DNA from: Flavobacteriales bacterium
Lineage (GTDB): Bacteria > Bacteroidota > Bacteroidia > Flavobacteriales > TMED113
DNA: 46,194 nt
Direction: 5' to 3'
Assembly: GCA_002701365.1 (NCBI GenBank)
Contig: NZUK01000002.1
Span: 1-46,194, forward strand
Positions 26,219 through 34,917 of this stretch are shown one piece after another. The position numbers were made by a program, and so were the translations under genes. Below the pieces are notes generated by a model that was not told where the DNA came from, did not search any database, and saw only the letters and a list, made by a program, of their open reading frames with translations. Positions within the stretch are counted from its first letter, which is position 1; every line of letters begins with the position of its first letter.

Positions 26219-27505
26219 ATGAGATATAAAACTATGCCTTCCGAACTATTTTCTAAGAACCGGTCACAGTTTTGGAAAAATATGACCGATAATTCTATTG
26301 CCATATTCCATTCTAATGATTTAATGCCTAAGAATGCTGACCAGCTTATGCCTTTTGTTCAGAATAGTGACTTGTTTTATTTGTCTGGAATTGATCAAGA
26401 AGAAACTGTTCTTGTTATTATTAAAACACGTCAAGCGATTGAAGAAGTGCTCTTTATTAGAGAAACTAATGATCTGATAAAAGTTTGGGAGGGAAACAAA
26501 CTAACCAAGGAGCAGGCCAAGCAAATATCTGGTATAAAAAAAATATATTGGGAGAGTGATTTTAAAAAATTACTTCCAAAGCTTATTAAAAATAAAAAAC
26601 ATGTTTATTTGAATAGTAACGAACATCCTCGGGCTAACGTTGTGGTGGAAAGCAGAGATGCTAGGTTTAAAAAATGGGTTGAAAAAAATTATCCCAATCA
26701 TATTTATAAAAAATCCGCAAACTTACTATACGGGATCAGGGCTGTAAAACAAAAAGAAGAGATAGATTTAATACAAACAGCATGTAACATAACTAAAAAA
26801 GGTGTTGAGCGAGTTTTTAATAAATTACAGCCTGGAATATATGAATATGAACTGGGCGCCGAAATACTGCACGAGTTTTTAATAAACAGGGCCTCTGGAT
26901 TTGCATACGATCCAATTATTGCCTCCGGAGAAAACGCTTGTGTTTTACATTATTGCACAAATAACAAGCAATGTAAGGACGGTGATGTAGTGTTGATGGA
27001 TTTTGGAGCAGAATATGGAAACTATGCCTCTGACCTAACCCGTTGCTTCCCTGTAAATGGGCGTTTTTCTAAAAGGCAAAAGGCCGTTTACAACAGCGTT
27101 TTAAGGGTAATGAAGGGGGCTAAAAAATTGTTAAAACCTGGATGTTTTCTACAAGAATATGAAAAATCCGTTGGTGCGTTAATGGAGAAAGAACTTGTAG
27201 ACCTGGGCCTTATTTCTGTTAAGGAAATAAATAAACTTAAAAATCACCCCTCCCCCGCATACAAAAAATACTATATGCACGGAACATCTCACCACCTTGG
27301 GCTAGATGTCCATGATGTGTCTAACCCACAATTGCCCTTGTCTTCTGGCATGGTTCTAACTTGTGAGCCAGGAATATACATACCTGAAGAAGGGTTGGGA
27401 ATTCGTCTAGAAAATGACATACTAATTGGGGAAGATAAAAATATTGACCTAATGGAAGATATTCCTATTGAGCCTGATGAAATCGAGCTCCTATTAAATA
27501 TATAA
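26219..27505 (+). CDS. pepP: Xaa-Pro aminopeptidase (aminopeptidase P)
   Basis: The 428-residue M24B metallopeptidase removes an N-terminal residue preceding proline. The N-terminal domain (about 1-170) is the creatinase-like half. The pita-bread catalytic half shows the dimetal ligands Asp and Asp in LMDFGAEYGNYASDLTR, His in HGTSHHLGLDVHDV, and the glutamates of LTCEPGIYIPEEG and GIRLENDIL. No signal peptide is seen, so it is cytoplasmic. It is convergent with thiL, 4 bases apart. Confidence 0.95.
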   Translation: MRYKTMPSELFSKNRSQFWKNMTDNSIAIFHSNDLMPKNADQLMPFVQNSDLFYLSGIDQEETVLVIIKTRQAIEEVLFIRETNDLIKVWEGNKLTKEQAKQISGIKKIYWESDFKKLLPKLIKNKKHVYLNSNEHPRANVVVESRDARFKKWVEKNYPNHIYKKSANLLYGIRAVKQKEEIDLIQTACNITKKGVERVFNKLQPGIYEYELGAEILHEFLINRASGFAYDPIIASGENACVLHYCTNNKQCKDGDVVLMDFGAEYGNYASDLTRCFPVNGRFSKRQKAVYNSVLRVMKGAKKLLKPGCFLQEYEKSVGALMEKELVDLGLISVKEINKLKNHPSPAYKKYYMHGTSHHLGLDVHDVSNPQLPLSSGMVLTCEPGIYIPEEGLGIRLENDILIGEDKNIDLMEDIPIEPDEIELLLNI

Positions 27506-27509
27506 AAAA

Positions 27510-28559
27510 CTATATGTGTTTTTTCGAGGAAAGGAAAGAGTCCCATCCTTCACTTTTTAAATCTATTACACTTTTATCTTCTCTAACCAGCTCAAAACTA
27601 CGGTCTTCAACCATGTGACCTATGGCTTTTATTTCATTCTGTTTCTCTATTTTTTTGTACTCTTTGGGAGAAACCGTAAATAACAACTCATAGTCTTCGC
27701 CGCCGTGTAGTGCGCAAACCGCAGGGCTTATTCTTAATTCTTCGCATGTGGCACGAGCCTCCGGCGAGATTGGTAATTGTTCTTCAAAAAGCCTGAACCC
27801 TATTTTTGACGCATTACAAATGTGTATTAAATCTGAACTTAGGCCGTCTGAAATGTCGATCATGGAGGTTGGTATTACATTAATTTTGCTCAATAGCTCT
27901 ACTACGTCTACTCTGGCCTCTGGCTTTAATTGTCTTTGCAGAAGATATTGGTAGTTTTCTAGCTCGGGCTGAGAATCACTCTTGTTAAAAATCTGCTTTT
28001 CTCTTTCTAGTATTTGTAATCCTAAATAAGCTGCGCCAAGGTCTCCTGAAACAAACACTATGTCATTCGGTTTTGCCCCCCCCCTATATGTTATGTCGTT
28101 CGTTTGGGCCTCTCCAATTATAGTAATATTAATAATAAGACCCGTTGAGCTACTTGTCGTATCTCCACCAACTAGATCAATGTTATAATTTCTGCAAGCC
28201 ATTTTAATGCCTGAGTACAGTTCGGTAATATGTTCAACACTATATTTGTTAGGTATGCCCAAGCATACTATGGCGTGCGTGGCTACCCCATTCATTGAGC
28301 ATATATCAGAGACATTCACAACTATTGACTTATATCCGAGGTGCTTTAGCGGTGTGTAAGTAGGATCAAAGTGCACATTTTCTACAAGCATATCAGAAGT
28401 GATTAGCCGTCCTTCTTCATTTCCCTGGCTTAGCACCGCAGAATCGTCTCCTATGCCCACAATCGTAGACTTATGTTTAGGCTTAATGTCATTTGTGACT
28501 TTATCTATTAACCCAAATTCTCCCACACTAGAAATTGGAGTAAAAATTTTTTTTGCCAT
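27510..28559 (-). CDS. thiL: thiamine-monophosphate kinase
   Basis: The 349-residue enzyme phosphorylates thiamine phosphate to thiamine pyrophosphate, the last step of the pathway. Family features are GEFGLIDKV, the metal-binding IVGIGDDSAVL, TSDMLVENVHF, the VNVSDICSMNG motif, GGDTTSS, MIDISDGLSSDL and HGGEDYELLF. No TPP riboswitch is visible upstream. A run of nine guanines on the coding strand (28076-28084 on the plus strand as C9) encodes part of YRGGAKP; the frame is intact. Confidence 0.97.
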   Translation of the reverse strand: MAKKIFTPISSVGEFGLIDKVTNDIKPKHKSTIVGIGDDSAVLSQGNEEGRLITSDMLVENVHFDPTYTPLKHLGYKSIVVNVSDICSMNGVATHAIVCLGIPNKYSVEHITELYSGIKMACRNYNIDLVGGDTTSSSTGLIINITIIGEAQTNDITYRGGAKPNDIVFVSGDLGAAYLGLQILEREKQIFNKSDSQPELENYQYLLQRQLKPEARVDVVELLSKINVIPTSMIDISDGLSSDLIHICNASKIGFRLFEEQLPISPEARATCEELRISPAVCALHGGEDYELLFTVSPKEYKKIEKQNEIKAIGHMVEDRSFELVREDKSVIDLKSEGWDSFLSSKKHI

Positions 28560-28611
28560 ATTTTTTTTTAATTATCTGTGAATGTATCCATAAAAAATAA
28601 AATAATCTCTG

Positions 28612-28619
28612 TAAATTTG
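28612..28619 (+). promoter_or_regulatory. putative -7 box of the suf operon
   Basis: TAAATTTG is an exact TAnnTTTG match ending 12 bases before the first suf ATG. A run of twelve adenines (28621-28632) follows, an A-rich leader of the sort that helps translation initiation in Bacteroidota. The -33 element is not clear. Confidence 0.45.
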
Positions 28620-28631
28620 TAAAAAAAAAAA

Positions 28632-28955
28632 ATGGTTATTGTCTCTGATTCTGCAAAAAACAAATTGATCTCCTTAATGAAGGAGGGAGATGACACAAAT
28701 AGGTATGTTCGGGTGGGGGTTACTTCTGGTGGCTGTTCAGGTCTCTCATATAATTTAGATTTTGACTCTAAAATTTTATCAACAGACAAGGTTTTTGAGC
28801 ACAATGAAATTACCCTACTAGTTGATAATAATAGTTATTTATATTTAATTGGAACTACATTAACATATTCTGGGGGGCTAAATGGAAAGGGGTTTATTTT
28901 TGAAAACCCCAATGCCTCCAGAACTTGTGGTTGTGGAGAAAGTTTTGCTGTTTAA
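28632..28955 (+). CDS. sufA: A-type iron-sulfur carrier (SufA/IscA/HesB family)
   Basis: The 107-residue protein has the three conserved cysteines of A-type carriers: one in [10 protein letters not shown] and two in the C-terminal RTCGCGESF. These proteins accept iron-sulfur clusters from the SufBCD scaffold and hand them to targets. It is the first gene of the suf run, 17 bases before sufB. I chose sufA from context; the ErpA or IscA subtypes cannot be told apart with certainty. Confidence 0.92.
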   Translation: MVIVSDSAKNKLISLMKEGDDTNRYVRVGVTSGGCSGLSYNLDFDSKILSTDKVFEHNEITLLVDNNSYLYLIGTTLTYSGGLNGKGFIFENPNASRTCGCGESFAV

Positions 28956-28972
28956 GATCTTGTTTAATAGAG

Positions 28973-30421
28973 ATGGAAAAAAAAGACGAAAAAAAAATAA
29001 TTAAAGAATTTACTGAAAAAAGCTATAAATACGGCTTTGTTTCTAACTTTGATTCTGACACAATTCCAAAAGGATTAAGTGAGCAAACCATAAAACTAAT
29101 ATCAAAGAAAAAGAAAGAGCCTAAATGGATGTTGCAAAAAAGGCTGGAAGCCTTTGGCATTTTAAAAGAGATGCCTCCTCCACAATGGGCTAAGCTTAAA
29201 TTCAAGGAAATTGATTTACAGAAAATTATTTATTACTCTGCGCCAAAGCAAAAAGTTTCATTAAAAAGTCTTGATGAGGCCGATCCCGAATTAATTAAAA
29301 CCTTTAACAAACTTGGAATTTCAATTGAAGAACAAAAACGACTTGCTGGGGTTGCTGTAGATATTGTAATTGATAGCGTCTCAGTTTCTACCTCATTTAA
29401 AGACAAACTTGCCGAATTAGGAATTATATTTTGTTCTATGTCTGAAGCTGTTAAGAATCATGGAGACTTGGTTAAAAAATATATTGGATCTGTTGTTCCT
29501 CCAAAAGACAATTATTTCGCAGCATTAAATTCTGCTGTTTTTAGTGATGGGTCTTTTTGCTATATTCCCAAGGGGGTGAAGTGCCCTATGGAGTTGTCTA
29601 CTTATTTTCGAATAAATGAGGCTGGAACTGGTCAATTTGAAAGAACATTGATCATTGCTGAAGAAAATAGCACCGTAAGTTATTTAGAAGGCTGTACCGC
29701 TCCCCAGAGAGACGAAAACCAGCTCCACGCGGCTATTGTAGAAATCGTTGCCCTAGACTCTTCAGACGTGAAATACTCAACGGTTCAAAACTGGTATCCC
29801 GGAAACAAAGATGGCAAGGGAGGGGTTTATAATTTTGTAACAAAACGAGGTATTGCTTATAGGAATGCTAAAATCTCTTGGACGCAAGTGGAGACTGGAT
29901 CTTCTATTACTTGGAAATACCCCTCTTGTATATTAAAAGGGGACGGATCTATCGGAGAATTTTTTTCGATTGCTGTTACAAAAAATTATCAACAAGCAGA
30001 TACCGGAACCAAAATGATTCATATGGGCAAAAACACTAAAAGTACTATTATTAGCAAGGGTATTTCTGCCGGTTTTAGTAACAATAGTTATCGAGGGTTA
30101 GTAAAAATAAACCGAAGTGCTAAAAAAGCACGAAATTTTTCACAATGTGACTCTTTGCTAATGGGAGACAAGTGTGGTGCCCATACATTCCCATATATTG
30201 ATGTTAAAAACAATTGTTCTATCGTTGAACATGAGGCAACTACTTCAAAAATTGGAGAAGATCAGCTGTTTTATTGCAACCAAAGAGGAATACCCGAACA
30301 AGAGGCCATCGCTCTAATTGTGAATGGTTATTGTAAGGATGTTTTGCAAAAACTCCCCATGGAATTTGCTGTAGAGGCAAGGAAATTATTAGAGATAACG
30401 CTCGAAGATAGCGTTGGATAA
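28973..30421 (+). CDS. sufB: Fe-S cluster assembly protein SufB
   Basis: The 482-residue scaffold subunit assembles clusters with SufC and SufD. Typical segments are [18 protein letters not shown] at the start, [41 protein letters not shown], and a C-terminal core with [39 protein letters not shown]. The frame is open back to a TTG at 28925 that overlaps sufA. The ATG at 28973 restores the usual N-terminus. Confidence 0.97.
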   Translation: MEKKDEKKIIKEFTEKSYKYGFVSNFDSDTIPKGLSEQTIKLISKKKKEPKWMLQKRLEAFGILKEMPPPQWAKLKFKEIDLQKIIYYSAPKQKVSLKSLDEADPELIKTFNKLGISIEEQKRLAGVAVDIVIDSVSVSTSFKDKLAELGIIFCSMSEAVKNHGDLVKKYIGSVVPPKDNYFAALNSAVFSDGSFCYIPKGVKCPMELSTYFRINEAGTGQFERTLIIAEENSTVSYLEGCTAPQRDENQLHAAIVEIVALDSSDVKYSTVQNWYPGNKDGKGGVYNFVTKRGIAYRNAKISWTQVETGSSITWKYPSCILKGDGSIGEFFSIAVTKNYQQADTGTKMIHMGKNTKSTIISKGISAGFSNNSYRGLVKINRSAKKARNFSQCDSLLMGDKCGAHTFPYIDVKNNCSIVEHEATTSKIGEDQLFYCNQRGIPEQEAIALIVNGYCKDVLQKLPMEFAVEARKLLEITLEDSVG

Positions 30422-30432
30422 AATTAAAAAAT

Positions 30433-31170
30433 ATGTTAAAAATAGAAAACTTACACTGCGAAATTGAAGGAAACAGTATTTTAAAGGGCATTAACCTCTC
30501 TATTGGATCTGGTGAAACACATGCTATTATGGGGCCAAATGGATCTGGGAAAAGTACGCTTTCTTCAGTAATTGCTGGAGACGAAAGTTATGAAATAACT
30601 TCAGGTTCTATCCAGTTTCTAGGAAAAGACCTACTGGACTTTTCGGCGGAAGAAAGGGCTCACTTGGGTGTTTTTCTATCATTTCAATATCCCATAGAAA
30701 TTCCTGGCGTAAGCGTGAGTAATTTTTTAAAAACTGCTCTTAATGAGTGCCGTAAGGCCAATGATCTGCCGCCTCTAAGTGCAAGGGATATGCTGGCCTT
30801 AATGAAGTCTAATTTAGAATTGTTGCAGATGAATTCTGATTTTTTATCTCGATCAATGAATGCTGGGTTTTCTGGCGGAGAAAAAAAAAGAAATGAAATA
30901 TTTCAATTAGCAATGCTTGAGCCCAAGATATGTGTTTTAGATGAAACCGACTCGGGTCTAGACATAGATGCTCTTAAGGTTGTTGCCAACGGAGTTAACA
31001 AGCTGAGAAATAATAGCCGGTCTTTTTTGATTATCACACACTACCAAAGACTCTTAGATCATATTTCACCCGACCACGTTCATGTTTTGGTGGGCGGAAA
31101 AATTATAAAGTCTGGTGGTCCTGAGCTGGCATTAGAATTAGAAAAAAATGGATATGATAAACTCTGTTAA
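30433..31170 (+). CDS. sufC: Fe-S cluster assembly ATPase SufC
   Basis: This 245-residue ABC-type ATPase powers the SufBCD scaffold. Walker A is GPNGSGKST, the Q-loop is in FLSFQYPIEIPG, the signature is FSGGEKKRNE, and Walker B is CVLDETDSGLDIDAL with the switch His in IITHYQRLL. There are no membrane segments, as expected for a soluble scaffold partner. Its last 23 bases overlap the start of sufD. Confidence 0.98.
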   Translation: MLKIENLHCEIEGNSILKGINLSIGSGETHAIMGPNGSGKSTLSSVIAGDESYEITSGSIQFLGKDLLDFSAEERAHLGVFLSFQYPIEIPGVSVSNFLKTALNECRKANDLPPLSARDMLALMKSNLELLQMNSDFLSRSMNAGFSGGEKKRNEIFQLAMLEPKICVLDETDSGLDIDALKVVANGVNKLRNNSRSFLIITHYQRLLDHISPDHVHVLVGGKIIKSGGPELALELEKNGYDKLC

Positions 31171-32452
31171 AGATTTAGTTAGTTTTTTCTTGCACAGAAT
31201 AGGTGAGCAAAATTTGCACGAAGATATTGGTGATAAAAAAATGGCTCTTCGAAAAAGTGCCATTGAAAAAATTTTAGAAAAAGACCTCAATAAAGACGCC
31301 TACAGTTATTTTGGAAATGACGACCTGCAAATAGACCTCAAGTTAATAGAGGAAAAAGAGGGTGTCGATAAAATAATAAAAACAATAAAGCTTAAAATTC
31401 CTCATCTTTTTAATAATCCTGGTTTTTGTGCTACGATAATTGACGGTGAATTTTGTGAGTCCCTGTCGTGTCTGCCTAAAAATGTGAAAATTATTCCTTT
31501 TAAGGATTTTGGTGAAAAAGAATTTGCATATTCTTTAAAGAAAGAAAAAGCTTGGGATAATCCTGTTGCCTTAATAAATATTGCCCTAGCAAACAGTGGA
31601 TTTTTACTTGAAGCTAAAAAATCAAGCTCTCAAGAAAAAATCATTATTAATCATATCAATTCTTCTAGTGTTTCAACCGTTGAACATATACGAAACATTT
31701 ATCGTTTAGGAGAGGGCGCAAAATTAACCATAGTTGAAAACTTTTATAATTTACACGAGCCCCAAACGCGAGTTAATAATACGGTTTCTGAGTGGATTTT
31801 GGAGGAGGGTGCTGTTGTTAATTTATACAGTCTTGATTATTGGGTGTGCAAAGCTGGCTCAAAAAATATTACAAACTCTTTTGTTCATCAGAAAAAAAAT
31901 AGTGTTCTTTCGTTATTTAATTGTTATACTAATGTAAACTCTGTTAAAAACAACATGCATGTTTGGCTTGAGGATGAATATGCTAATTGTAATTTATATT
32001 CCATATCACTGCTAAACAAGTCTAGTTGTGTAGAAGACAATATCCTTATAGAACATTTGAAAAAAAATTGCCAAAGTCAGCAAGTTTACAAAAGCGTTAT
32101 TAGTGATAGCGCTAAGGGGTGTTTTGATAGCCTTGTTTTGGTGCACAAAGATGCCCAAAAAACATCTGCAATTCAACAAAATAACAATATTTTGCTCTCT
32201 GAAAATGCAGTTGCACAGTCGAACCCACAATTAGAAATATTTGCAGACGACGTTGTGTGTGCACACGGATCTACTGTTGGTCAAATTGATTCTGAGGCCT
32301 TATTTTATTTAAGGTCTCGTGGAATAGGTCAACGTGCAGCATATAATATTTTATTAAAGGCGTTTCTTCATGAGGTTCTTGATAAAATTAATGACCCTCT
32401 GGCTCTCAAAATAACTGAAGATGCAATAAATCAAAAACTAAAAAACTTATGA
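31148..32452 (+). CDS. sufD: Fe-S cluster assembly protein SufD
   Basis: The 434-residue partner of SufB shares its beta-helix core. The C-terminal block reads QSNPQLEIFADDVVCAHGSTVGQID, then EALFYLRSRGIGQRAAYNIL, diagnostic of SufD. The N-terminal half is divergent, as in most Bacteroidota. The start may be ATG 31148 or 31154; both overlap the sufC end. The TGA stop overlaps the sufS start as ATGA. Confidence 0.95.
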   Translation: MDMINSVKDLVSFFLHRIGEQNLHEDIGDKKMALRKSAIEKILEKDLNKDAYSYFGNDDLQIDLKLIEEKEGVDKIIKTIKLKIPHLFNNPGFCATIIDGEFCESLSCLPKNVKIIPFKDFGEKEFAYSLKKEKAWDNPVALINIALANSGFLLEAKKSSSQEKIIINHINSSSVSTVEHIRNIYRLGEGAKLTIVENFYNLHEPQTRVNNTVSEWILEEGAVVNLYSLDYWVCKAGSKNITNSFVHQKKNSVLSLFNCYTNVNSVKNNMHVWLEDEYANCNLYSISLLNKSSCVEDNILIEHLKKNCQSQQVYKSVISDSAKGCFDSLVLVHKDAQKTSAIQQNNNILLSENAVAQSNPQLEIFADDVVCAHGSTVGQIDSEALFYLRSRGIGQRAAYNILLKAFLHEVLDKINDPLALKITEDAINQKLKNL

Positions 32453-33681
32453 TGGACCTTTTTGATACTGCACAAACCCGTAAGCTTTTTCCGTATTTCT
32501 GCTCAGGAAATCGAGGGGCCAATGTTTATTTTGACAATGCTGCCACCACCCATAAGCCCAGTTCTGTTATAAGCAGAATCTCTGATTTTTACACACAAGA
32601 AAATAGTAATATTCATCGCGGTGTTTATGAGCTGGGAATGTCTGCAACGGATCAATATGAAAGTACCCGAAAGTTAATTCATGAATTTATTGGATCCAAT
32701 AGTGCTAAAGAAATTGTTCTCACTAGTGGGGCGACTGAATCCGTTAATCTTGTTGCTCAAACTTATGGTAAAAAGTTTGTTAAGAAAGGTGATATTATAT
32801 TAGTTTCTCCAATTGAGCATCACGCAAACTTAATTCCTTGGCAGGTAATTGCTAAAGAAAATGGCGCTAAAATAAAAGAAATTCCTATTAGTAAAGACTT
32901 GACCATCAACTTTGATGAACTTGATAGCGTTTTATCTGAAAAGGTTAAATTAATTGCGATTAATCATGTATCTAACGTAACCGGCATGTCCCAAGACATT
33001 GGCCTGCTTGTTAAAAGTTGCAAAAAATTTAAAATTCCTGTCTTTGTAGATGGAGCACAAGCCGGCTCTCATATAAAAATTAATGTTTCGGAGTTAGGAT
33101 GTGATTTTTACTGTTTTTCGGGACATAAGCTTTTCGGGCCAACTGGAACAGGTGCGCTGTTTATTAAAGAAGAATTTATGCGCGAAATGCCTCCTTATAA
33201 AACCGGTGGTCAAATGGTTTCTAAAGTTGGGTTTCAGGACTCTACTTGGACGGATTATCCTCTTAAATTTGAAGCGGGCACGCCCAATATAGCCGGAATT
33301 ATTGGCCTAGGAGAAGCTATTAAATTTATCCAAAATATAGATTTTCAACAATTAGCTAGCTACGAGAATTACTTATCTGTTTTAATGACGGAAAAGCTGG
33401 CAGAAGTTCCCTTTTTAGAGCTGTATGGCAATTCTAAAAAGGCTGCTCCCATATTTGCTTTTAATATTAAAAATATTCACCACTACGATCTAGCGGCATT
33501 GCTTTCTGAAAATGGTGTATTGGTGCGCTCTGGTCATTTATGTAATCAAAGTTTAATGGATTTTTTAAACATTGACGGATGTGTTAGAGCCTCCTTGTCT
33601 ATATATAACTCAGAAGAAGAAGTCTATAATTTTATCCAGGCGTTAAAAAAAGTTGTCAAATTCTTAAGTAAATCCGTTTGA
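32449..33681 (+). CDS. sufS: cysteine desulfurase SufS
   Basis: The 410-residue class V aminotransferase-fold enzyme takes sulfur from cysteine for cluster assembly. Lys227 in FSGHKLFGPTG binds PLP. Cys365 in RSGHLCNQSL is the persulfide-forming residue, in the shorter loop typical of the SufS group. Other motifs are YFDNAATTHKP, SGATESVNLVAQ and EHHANLIPW. It is followed by sufE with a TTGA stop/start overlap. Confidence 0.97.
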   Translation: MMDLFDTAQTRKLFPYFCSGNRGANVYFDNAATTHKPSSVISRISDFYTQENSNIHRGVYELGMSATDQYESTRKLIHEFIGSNSAKEIVLTSGATESVNLVAQTYGKKFVKKGDIILVSPIEHHANLIPWQVIAKENGAKIKEIPISKDLTINFDELDSVLSEKVKLIAINHVSNVTGMSQDIGLLVKSCKKFKIPVFVDGAQAGSHIKINVSELGCDFYCFSGHKLFGPTGTGALFIKEEFMREMPPYKTGGQMVSKVGFQDSTWTDYPLKFEAGTPNIAGIIGLGEAIKFIQNIDFQQLASYENYLSVLMTEKLAEVPFLELYGNSKKAAPIFAFNIKNIHHYDLAALLSENGVLVRSGHLCNQSLMDFLNIDGCVRASLSIYNSEEEVYNFIQALKKVVKFLSKSV

Positions 33682-34097
33682 AAAATCGAATAAAACAAAT
33701 AATAAGCGACTTTAGCCTGTTTGAATCATGGGAAGACAAGTATGAGCATCTCATTGAATTTGGCCAAGAGCTTTTGGAGGTTGACAACAAGTCGCTTAGA
33801 TCTGATTCTAATTTAATACATGGTTGCCAGTCAAAAGTTTGGCTCTTTTGTAGAGCAGAAAATAAAAAACTTTATTTTTACGCTGATAGTGACGCTTTAA
33901 TTACAAAAGGACTTGTTGCTATAATTGTGTTTATATATTCTGGCGCTTCTGCGGCGGAAATAATTAAAGAAAAGACTGATGTTTTTTTATCTATTGGTCT
34001 TCGAAAAAAACTATCTATGAATAGATCTAATGGATTAGATATGATGCTAGAAAAAGTGAATGATTGTGCACTTAATTATTTAAAAAATGAAAAATGA
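33678..34097 (+). CDS. sufE: sulfur acceptor SufE (TTG start)
   Basis: The 139-residue protein accepts sulfur from SufS on Cys50 in NLIHGCQSKVWL and passes it to SufB. The usual start (family pattern FxxFExWxxRYxxLIxxG) appears as FSLFESWEDKYEHLIEFG. Only a TTG at 33678 can begin it: an in-frame TAA lies at 33669, and the next ATG is near the 3' end. The TTG overlaps the sufS TGA, suggesting coupled translation. It overlaps sufT by 11 bases. Confidence 0.95.
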   Translation: MKNRIKQIISDFSLFESWEDKYEHLIEFGQELLEVDNKSLRSDSNLIHGCQSKVWLFCRAENKKLYFYADSDALITKGLVAIIVFIYSGASAAEIIKEKTDVFLSIGLRKKLSMNRSNGLDMMLEKVNDCALNYLKNEK

Positions 34098-34404
34098 ATT
34101 GGAATCAATAGGAGAAGAGGTTGTTAAAGCCTTGTGTCAAATATATGACCCCGAAATCCCTGTTAATATATATGAATTGGGGTTAATTTATGATGTTCAA
34201 ATTAGTGAAGATTTTGATGTTAAAATTTTAATGACATTTACCGCCCCTAACTGTCCGGTTGCCGAATCTTTGCCGCTGGAGATAAAGGAAAAAGTCGAAA
34301 AGGTCAAAAAAATCAACAAAGCAATTGTTGATATCACTTGGGACCCCCCGTGGAATAAGACTATGATGTCAGAAGAGGCTAAGTTAGAATTAGGTTTTTT
34401 ATAG
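34087..34404 (+). CDS. sufT: SufT / MIP18-family protein (DUF59)
   Basis: The 105-residue protein belongs to the MIP18 (DUF59) family, which assists iron-sulfur maturation. Family signatures are CQIYDPEIPVNIYELGLIYDV and the Cys motif TFTAPNCPVAE, with WDPPWNKTMMSEEAKLELG near the end. Placement after sufE is the common Bacteroidota arrangement. It overlaps sufE by 11 bases and precedes the DUF2480 gene by 3. Confidence 0.95.
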   Translation: MKNELESIGEEVVKALCQIYDPEIPVNIYELGLIYDVQISEDFDVKILMTFTAPNCPVAESLPLEIKEKVEKVKKINKAIVDITWDPPWNKTMMSEEAKLELGFL

Positions 34405-34407
34405 ATT

Positions 34408-34911
34408 ATGACGAGTAAAATAGAAAATAAGGTTGAGAAAGCTGGTCTTTTAACCCTGGACATAAATAAATTTTTTGTGCCCGGAAAACGAGCTTCAGTG
34501 GATATCAATAAATTTATTGGGGAAGAATTAATCGTGAGGGAGTCGGTGTTTAAGAAAAACCTAGATGCTGCAAATTGGGAAAATATGACCTCCGCATTTG
34601 TTGCTATTTATTGTTCAAAAGACATTATTGTGCCTCCCTGGGCATATCTTTTCGTTCAAGTTAAATTGATGAATATTGCTCAAGAAGTTTTTTTCTCTGA
34701 ACCCGAAACCATGAATGCGATCCTTTTTGAGCGAGGATTAAATAATTTGGAGATAGCTGAATATAAAAATAAACGTGTATTTTTGAAGATTTGTAGCAAT
34801 AATCAATTGCCTTTGTGTGCAATATCATTGTGTGCTCAAAAACTTATACCACACGTAAAAAGTTTGTTTTATGGAGAGCCCTGCTCTAGTATACCTTTAA
34901 TTAAAAATTGA
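34408..34911 (+). CDS. DUF2480 family protein
   Basis: This 167-residue protein matches DUF2480, a Bacteroidota family of unknown function often encoded at the end of suf operons. Matching parts are GLLTLDINKFFVPGKR, the start VRESVFKKNL with ANWENMTSAFVAIYCSKDIIVPPWAYL, and ISLCAQKLIPHVKSLFYGEPCS. There is no signal peptide. Context suggests a link to iron-sulfur assembly, but nothing in the sequence proves it. It starts 3 bases after sufT. Confidence 0.88.
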   Translation: MTSKIENKVEKAGLLTLDINKFFVPGKRASVDINKFIGEELIVRESVFKKNLDAANWENMTSAFVAIYCSKDIIVPPWAYLFVQVKLMNIAQEVFFSEPETMNAILFERGLNNLEIAEYKNKRVFLKICSNNQLPLCAISLCAQKLIPHVKSLFYGEPCSSIPLIKN

Positions 34912-34917
34912 AATATT

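Noticed and set aside
27504-27524. Possible bidirectional terminator hairpin (AAAAAC...GTTTTT) between pepP and thiL.
   Set aside because: The stem is almost all A-T and overlaps the thiL coding end, so it would be unstable. Not listed as a feature.
28560-28631. Possible TPP riboswitch upstream of thiL.
   Set aside because: The 72-base gap is too short and lacks the conserved THI-box sequences.
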